64,000 bases of DNA from Ascaphus truei (lineage: Eukaryota; Chordata; Amphibia; Anura; Ascaphidae), in assembly GCA_036426205.1 (NCBI GenBank), contig CM071570.1:142158563-142222562 (forward strand). The letters are read 5' to 3'. The notes beneath the pieces are model-generated. The model searched no databases. It saw nothing but the letters and a program-made list of their open reading frames with translations, and was not told the origin of the DNA. The translations under genes and the position numbers were made by a program. This document shows, in pieces, positions 57,790 through 64,000 of this stretch. Position 1 is the first letter of the stretch, and each line of letters opens with the position of its first letter.

Positions 57790-58320
57790 TAATTGTTTGA
57801 GCAGAACCTGTGCAGAGCAGCATTCATGGAGCTGTCCCTGGTGCTGAAAGGGAATTTATAGCCATGCCTATCAGGATCCAGCAGAGAGCAGAGCAGCTCC
57901 AACACCTGCTTCTTCCAGCATGTGCAAATCCATGCAGAGAGCAGCACAGCCACAATCCCTGGCCAAACAACATGGATTGCAGTTCATTTCAAAGGTCAAC
58001 GCATATTTAAACTTGCTTCATTACTGGCACCCTTTATGCCTGAGATTTCTATTTTTTTTTCCAAAAATCAGTTTACCTCGAGTTCCTTTTACAGACAGAG
58101 AAATGAAAGTGCTGAGTTCTATTTTCATTTAGTGATATCAAGCTTTTTATCAAATTACAGAGGCGGCGTCTCGGAATATTTCATATCTGATCTGAGGGGA
58201 AATTCACAAATAATTTTCTCTCTATTCAGGAGGCTTGCAGGCAGTCAGGCTGCTTTATTTATTTATTACTTAATATTCTGGCCTAGTCAATCATTTTCAA
58301 TAAAATGATAAAAATAGTTG
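57790..58320. promoter_or_regulatory. candidate conserved noncoding element
   Basis: Non-repetitive, compositionally balanced stretch in AT-rich DNA, with dense transcription-factor-like motifs (gatctgagggga, tttatttatttatta, gtcaatcattttcaataaaa). No coding signature: frames of 66-128 codons overlap in three phases with no domain. It looks like a vertebrate enhancer-type element but cannot be confirmed without alignment. Confidence 0.25.
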
Positions 58321-59755
58321 ATGTTTCTACTGGAAGTATTCTCAGGGAAATACTCGCGTATCATCTGTGCATGTTATTAAGAAATATAAAGTGTCTGTTT
58401 TAAAATCAGCAATTATTTTTAAATTGAATCTAAAATAATCATCCAACATGCTAATACACACGCAGTGTAGTTCTCTGCAGGATCATGCAACACTGAAAGA
58501 ATTATGGTCATAATAACTAAGCAGTGCTAAGCCCATTAAAGTGCATAGACTGTAAGGTGCCTTCTGGCTTAGTACAGATTAGTAAATATAACCTTAAATG
58601 TGTTACTTTTTTGTAACAAAATATTTATTGTGCATGTGTAATTTCTGTGGGATCTTTGCACGTGCACTGATTAGACTGAGATTATTTTATACGTTAAAGA
58701 TAATGTATATGCCCTTCTGTATAATTCCAGTACTAATTAGCTGCATATATATGCTAGGGCAGCTTTCTTTAAAAAAAAAAAATTCCTCAAAAAACAATGT
58801 GTGAACTGGAAAGATTGGGTAGGTGAGAGCAAGCACATGCAGTACATAACTATAATTACATAGTGATTATTTTCATGTGATAAGATTATTAAGTGCTCAT
58901 TGTATCAATAGTGACCTTCTAGCTAGTTAGAAGCACCAAGTAATGAAGCATACTAATGTTGTGTTCCCATCAATTAATTTCACTATGATGGCCATATGAC
59001 CCTTCAGAGGATATTACCTGGTGGTAGGTCCATGTATTGTAACAGCTTAATGCAGTTTTGTTGATAAATTGGCAAGAAGCTGTTTTTTTTGTTTTTTTTA
59101 AATAAAAGACCCATGCCTTTCTATTTCATATGCATATGCAATTATTTTTTATTTCATATCCGCCTTGGGGTGACATTGAACAAGTAACTTTGTCTCCTTG
59201 AAACTAAGACAGACAAAGATAATTGTAAGATCTAGGAAGGGACTATATAAGAATAATGTATTTGGCCAAGGATTAATACTGTACAGTAGTTATTATGCTT
59301 GAAAAAAGCTATGTACAGCAGTCAGTTCACTAGCAGAATTATACATTACGTATCATTATACATTAATGTTACTTATTATTATTAGTACCAGCTCTAATAT
59401 AATGCTTATTCTGTCTAACCACAACAATATTTTGGAATTCATTTGGTAGTTTTTGTAGTGTCATAAACTGGAAAATTATTTTGATTAATATGTCGGAGTA
59501 CTAGAACTAGTTTCTACTATTAGTTTGCATTGTGCAGTAACCAACATTACAAACTAACAGTGTGGTACTTATATGGAGCTATTTTTGTCAAACATATTTT
59601 AAAGGACACATTTTCGTGTAATACAGATATATAGGAGCAGCAGTACACCTACGTAGAGATGTGCAAATGTGTCTAAGTTCAATTTCCCATTTTTTAAATG
59701 TAATTATTTATAAAATATTTTCCAGGAAGCGGGGCCGGTGCAGCAATATTTTTTT
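58321..59755. other. no gene recognised
   Basis: AT-rich unique DNA; nothing supportable. Confidence 0.5.
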
Positions 59756-59809
59756 GCCCTAGATGAACCTTCATCTTGCGCTCCCACACACACAATTTTC
59801 TAACATTCA

Positions 59810-60365
59810 TACACAATCTTCCCCTCTCTTAATCATTCTCTTTCCCCGTCTCCCTGTCACACCCTCTCTCCCTGTCATTCTCATGCCCCCTTCTCTCTCT
59901 GTCACTCTCCCCTTCTCTTTCTCCCCTCCCTCTCTAATTCTCCCTCCCTCATTCTCTCCCATTCTCTTTCCCCTCACTCTGTCATTCTCTCCTCCCTCTG
60001 ACATTCTCTCCCCTCTCTCTGTCATTCTCCCCCCTGTTTGTCATTCTCCTCCCCTCTCTCTGTCATTCTCTCCGGCAATCTCTCCTCCCTCTCTGTAATT
60101 CTCCCCTCTCTCTCGGTCTCCTCCCCCTTATCTCTCTGTCATTCTCCCCATCTGTCATTCTCCCCCTCTCACCGTCATTCTTTCTCCCCCTCTTTGTAAT
60201 TCTCTCACTCTGCCATTCTCCCTCACCTCTCTATGTCAACCCCTCCTCTCTGTCATTCTCGTCCCCTCTCTGTCATTCTCCCCCCTCTCTGTCATTCATC
60301 CTCTCACTGTCATTCTCCCCCCTCTCTGTTATTCTCCCCCCCCCCCATCTCTCTGTAATTCACAT
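59810..60365. repeat. CT-rich minisatellite (ctctctgtcattctcccc)n
   Basis: More than 20 degenerate copies of a 15-20-bp unit around 'tctctgtcattctc', with variable C and T runs. The frame of 111 codons here (Pro-Ser-Leu-Ser repeats) is not a gene. Confidence 0.9.
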
Positions 60366-62150
60366 TGGCCTAATGGTTGAACAGGCCCTGCCAGGAAGTA
60401 TTACATTGAGAGTTACCTCTCATTTTCAAGTATGTCCTGGGTGCTATTCTGTTCAAGGAAAGATGCCATCTTTAACACAGGTCCATATTCACTAAAGGGT
60501 TCTAAGCTTTAACATGCCTAAACTCCCATTTATTTTAATGGGAGTTAGGTCGTGCTAAAGCATAGAACCATTTTGTGAATATGGGCCCCAGTTGCATAAA
60601 ATCATTTGTACCTGAGACTACATCAGGCTTCACAAGTTCCAAACTCACTTGTATGCTGGATAATAGGAGAATTTGGTATGAATTACAAGTGACCAGAAAC
60701 GCCCTGGGTGAATTTTATTCACTAAAGTAGACTATTTTCTCCCATACAAATTTATGTTCAAGTACACATCTATAATTTTATGTGAGCTTCACATCAGCAA
60801 ATGTAATACCTATTCTTGGGGGGGGGTGAAATATCCAAATGCAACCACAAACCTTGTTATTACGGTATATCAAGAAGACTGTTATCCCTAACCTGTATGC
60901 ACTATGTACAGTAGCTTATCTTTTCATTTATCATATTAATGTGAAAATGCAATATTTAACACTTTTTTATATGTGCTTCCTATGTGGAGAGCTGCATAGT
61001 ACTTGGCATCCTACGTTTCTGGAAATATTCTGGTTTCTGACCCATAACCCATGTTGCAAGAGGCTATTCAAAAGATGCTATTTATGGATTTAGAAAATAC
61101 CAGCATGCCTTTTTTTTGTTGTAAATATGCTATAAATATTCTCAATGAGTTCTGCTTTTCATTTCATACTTACTCTCTCATTCCTCCTTTTCCGTTTTGT
61201 CATATGGAACAATGGTTTGCTAAAAAAATTCAATGAGTTTTACTTTTTGTTTCACATTCTTTCATTTCCGCTTTCTCAGATGCAAAGGAGTAATGGGATG
61301 TACCCAGAAATGTTACTTATGAATTCTGTCCATATACTGTAGGCATTGTTCCAGTTTTGTCTCTTTTCCTCTGTCACCGTCTGTTTTTTTTTTTTGTTTT
61401 CTTACTTGCCCCTGCTAACAGGCTGTTCTGAAAGCCTAAATAAGCTGACAAGTGATTCAGCTATTATTGGACGTAATCATAACTTAGTAAAAATACGACA
61501 ATTACCTCTTCTTGCTACATACATGTATATTTACATTATGACATCAAAAATATGTCATTAAATTTGAGTTACCTTATGTCCATACGCTGCAAGGCATCTT
61601 ATGACATAATACCACTTAATTAAATATGGTGAATCATGTCATAACTTTCTGTTTTCCGTAACCACTGGGTCTTAGCACTGGAAACCTCCATGTGAGGACA
61701 CGTTTTAATTTGTTCCTTTTAGCATTTTCATGGGAAAAAAACATTGTTTCTCTGTGTGTAATAATTTCCCCCAAATTGCTGTTAATCACTCCTAGAGCAT
61801 TAAATGGCTCTCCATTTATAATTAGTTAGATGGATAGTGGTTATTACTAGTAACTAATGTTGTCTACCCTACAAGATGCTTAGGTGTCAACTGCACTTCT
61901 AATGCAGTGCAAAAGAGTGGTTGTGTGGCTATGTAAGCGTCTTAGCAGCATTGTGTGCATGCAAACGTGACTTCAGCTCTCTTGTTAAATTGAGGCAGTT
62001 ATTACTATGCAAATGCTTGCCAACAGCAGGAGAAAGAGAGCCTGGGAGCTGATTAAGTGGAAGGGTGGCATCACTACATGCTGAGGGTCCCCTCTGTCAT
62101 TAAGTAGGTCATTTGTGGGTTAATGTCAGTTGAGACTTTATGCAGGAAGT
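60366..62150. other. no gene recognised
   Basis: AT-rich; 60490-60600 contains 'cctaaactcccatttatttt' and a loosely complementary 'ttttaatgggagttaggtcg' (hairpin). G-run near 60817. Nothing coding. Confidence 0.4.
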
Positions 62151-62159
62151 GAGGTGTTA

Positions 62160-63172
62160 TGAGTTTATGGGTGGAGGATATAAGGTCAGGCTTACCTGGT
62201 GTCTGGGCTCTTCTTCCTTTGCAGATGATGAGTGAAGTTATAGTACCAGTGAGGAGCAGAGCTGCTCCAGAGCAGAGCAAGTGCAGGAGGAACAGGGGAG
62301 GCAGAGATCACAGGGTTTCAGCCTCACTTCAGGGAGATGGAGGGTCTTGGAGGCAGCAGCAAAGGAACTCCAGTGGTTTTTCCTCCAGGGTTGTGGGGAG
62401 CAAGGGAGGTCTCAGGGCCTAAGGGTAGAGTTAGTGAAGTGGGACCTCCCAGGGGTCCAGGTGAGTTGGCTACTTTAGGGGTATCCAGGGTATTAGGTCA
62501 GAAAGGATGGTGAGGAAGGGCCCTGCACAGGACAGTATGGTAGAGGCAGAGACTCCTGGTGTCTCTACTTTGACAAGGTCTGCAGGGGGCAGCAAGGATC
62601 ATTGACCATTGGCTTTATAGTATGGGAAGCAGGGCTGTGGCATCCAGGTAAGGGAGGTCCTCATGGGGGAGGGAGTTATCAGGGCAGTAGTGTGGGGGGG
62701 GGAGGTGATGAAAGGAGTGTTGAGGAATATTCTCGCAGAGCTACGTTCAGGGTGTGATGGGTGTGTCACATCACAGGTGGAGGTGGTTGTGGCAGAAGCA
62801 GATGTCAGGGAATTGGGATTGCAGGTTAGGGGAGCAAGCAGGTGATGTGTTTAGGGTAGGGCTGTGAAGTGAGGGGGCAAGCAGGTGTTGGGTTTGTGGT
62901 ATGGCTGCGAGGGAGTCGTGGGAGGTTGTAGTGGGTAAGCATTTGGGGAAGGTGGATGGTGGCGTTGGTAGGTCTGCAGGTAAAAGGAGGGTGGGGGGGG
63001 CACAAAGTTATTTGTGGTTTGGCTACGGGTATTTGTCATCCTTGCAAGCATTATGGGGGAGAAGTCACCGGAGCTTTGTTCTGCATTATTTAAATATGTA
63101 GATATGATATTGGATGCTTGTAAGGAGTACTATCGGTGCAAGGCATACGTAGGTCAGGTCCTATACTTCTAA
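62160..63172 (+). pseudogene. degenerate retroelement ORF, possibly DIRS-type gag
   Basis: A GC- and G-rich stretch in otherwise AT-rich DNA. An open frame from 62159 (87 codons) starts just after a pyrimidine tract. Farther on, frames join to a segment 'WLRVFVILASIMGEKSPELC' and 'SALFKYVDMILDACKEYYRC' (63015-63150). That segment resembles the 'W..AF.I.A.V..E..P..C.ALF.Y.D.I..A...Y' pattern I associate with the first ORF of tyrosine-recombinase (DIRS-like) elements of frogs and reptiles. Several stops separate the parts; no recombinase or RT is in the window. The association is from memory of the family pattern and is tentative. If right, the rest of the element should lie beyond or be deleted after 63172. 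Confidence 0.35.
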
Positions 63173-64000
63173 AGGGAAGCACACACATTACAATTTCTTT
63201 AATGTGGTAGGTAACATAGGTGCATTCATCTGTATTATGTGGGTGGAAAACATTTACTGTACACTTGTAATAATGAGCAGCAATAGATTGCAAAGAATAT
63301 CGACAATAGATTGTCATCTGTCCAGCATTTCCCTAGTGTCAAAATGGGCAAAGTAAATTCTAAAAAAGTCAGGGAACATGCACATTATAATGGTAGTATA
63401 GCCAGAGAGAGTATCTAGTTCCTAGGACTAGAAGGCTGATAACGTCCGTGAAACCCTAATTGATTCAGAATGTAATATTTTCTTAATTTTATATAGTAAA
63501 TGATAACACGATTCACAAAACTCTGCTACAGTAAGGCAAGGATCATAATGTGACGTTACCTAAAACAGGAACGGACATCATATTCCTTGAGTTTACATTG
63601 TAAAGATAATTACATGTCAAAGCAATGGCTGTTCTATATCTCATTAGCATAGGCTTAACGTCATGTTATTATAGTATAACGTTGCGTTATCTTCCACTAA
63701 GCGTTACTCCAATCCAGAATCTGAAATACTGTATGTCTAACTCAAGTTAAGAAAAAGATGAGAGGGAAATGCTTTGTTGGATAACTCTTTCCTAATTGTG
63801 GTTTTACACCCACCTAGACCCCGTAAAAGCCCTACTTCAGGGTCTAGTTGTTGGTACCGTCAAGTTTAGGGAAGACCTAACTAACAGAACGTTAAATCCC
63901 CACATTAACTGTAAGCAGCTTTTCTGGATATGCACTATTATTATAACACATTATTTGCATGCCATTATCACTAATGGTTGTTATTAATAACACTATGCTC
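63173..64000. other. no gene recognised
   Basis: AT-rich unique DNA to the end of the window. Confidence 0.5.

Noticed and set aside
57922..58308. 128-codon frame as a host exon
   Set aside because: Overlapped by other frames, with no domain, no convincing splice sites and AT-biased codon use; noncoding conservation is more plausible.
59763..60098. Pro/Ser/Leu-rich 111-codon frame
   Set aside because: Lies in a CT-rich minisatellite.

Overview
The window looks like intergenic or intronic DNA from a vertebrate, most likely an anuran amphibian. No host protein-coding exon, tRNA or rRNA gene could be supported. The amphibian assignment is an inference. It rests on the coexistence of a BEL/Pao LTR element (absent from mammals and birds), L2/CR1-type LINEs with the '...aagcgctatataa...' 3' tail, several Penelope-like elements, an L1/Tx1-type LINE, a Harbinger-like MITE, several hAT MITEs and TA-flanked DNA transposons. 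Almost every long reading frame belongs to a transposable element or lies in a satellite.

Layout. 1-11.5 kb: AT-rich unique sequence with small repeats (LINE tail, a terminal-inverted-repeat element around a TTAGGG-like block, tandem and palindromic repeats, a Harbinger-like MITE with TAA target duplication). 11.7-20.8 kb: a retroelement nest. A minus-strand Ty3/gypsy gag relic is split by an 815-bp solo LTR (duplication cagtg). Next to it sits a 6.2-kb minus-strand BEL/Pao element (13587-19828, duplication ataag) with a 642-codon gag frame but most of pol deleted, then an L1 ORF2 fragment. 21.9-24.2 kb: two hAT MITEs flank a 1.86-kb TA-flanked transposon filled with a 1.3-kb CACTG-rich satellite. 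25.2-29.0 kb: an L2-like LINE whose reverse transcriptase is interrupted by a 310-bp insert with a 16-bp target duplication.

31.6-37.5 kb: a roughly 2.1-kb block occurs twice. The second copy differs mainly by dense single-base indels, which looks like unpolished long-read sequence, that is, an assembly artefact. Around and after it are Penelope-like 3' ends, a 60-70-bp minisatellite, and a Penelope reverse-transcriptase fragment cut off by a 1.32-kb solo LTR (38271-39590, duplication ggcag) of the same family as the one at 12.3 kb. 40.9-43.5 kb: a TA-flanked MITE, a 180-bp near-perfect palindrome, LTR-like relics and another Penelope 3' end. 46.9-48.2 kb: a probable further LTR. 49.0-51.4 kb: a Penelope-like element with RT and GIY-YIG domains. 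51.8-52.1 kb: another hAT MITE. 54.4-55.1 kb: a third Penelope-like fragment, minus strand. 55-62 kb: mostly unique DNA with a candidate conserved noncoding element near 58 kb and a CT-rich minisatellite near 60 kb. 62.2-63.2 kb: a degenerate ORF that may be a retroelement gag.

Nothing here is a cooperating gene system; the content is layered transposition. The most interesting signals are a recurring hammerhead-ribozyme-like motif at six sites, the gag-intact but pol-deleted BEL/Pao element with its internal repeat, and the probable assembly error at 35.2-37.5 kb.
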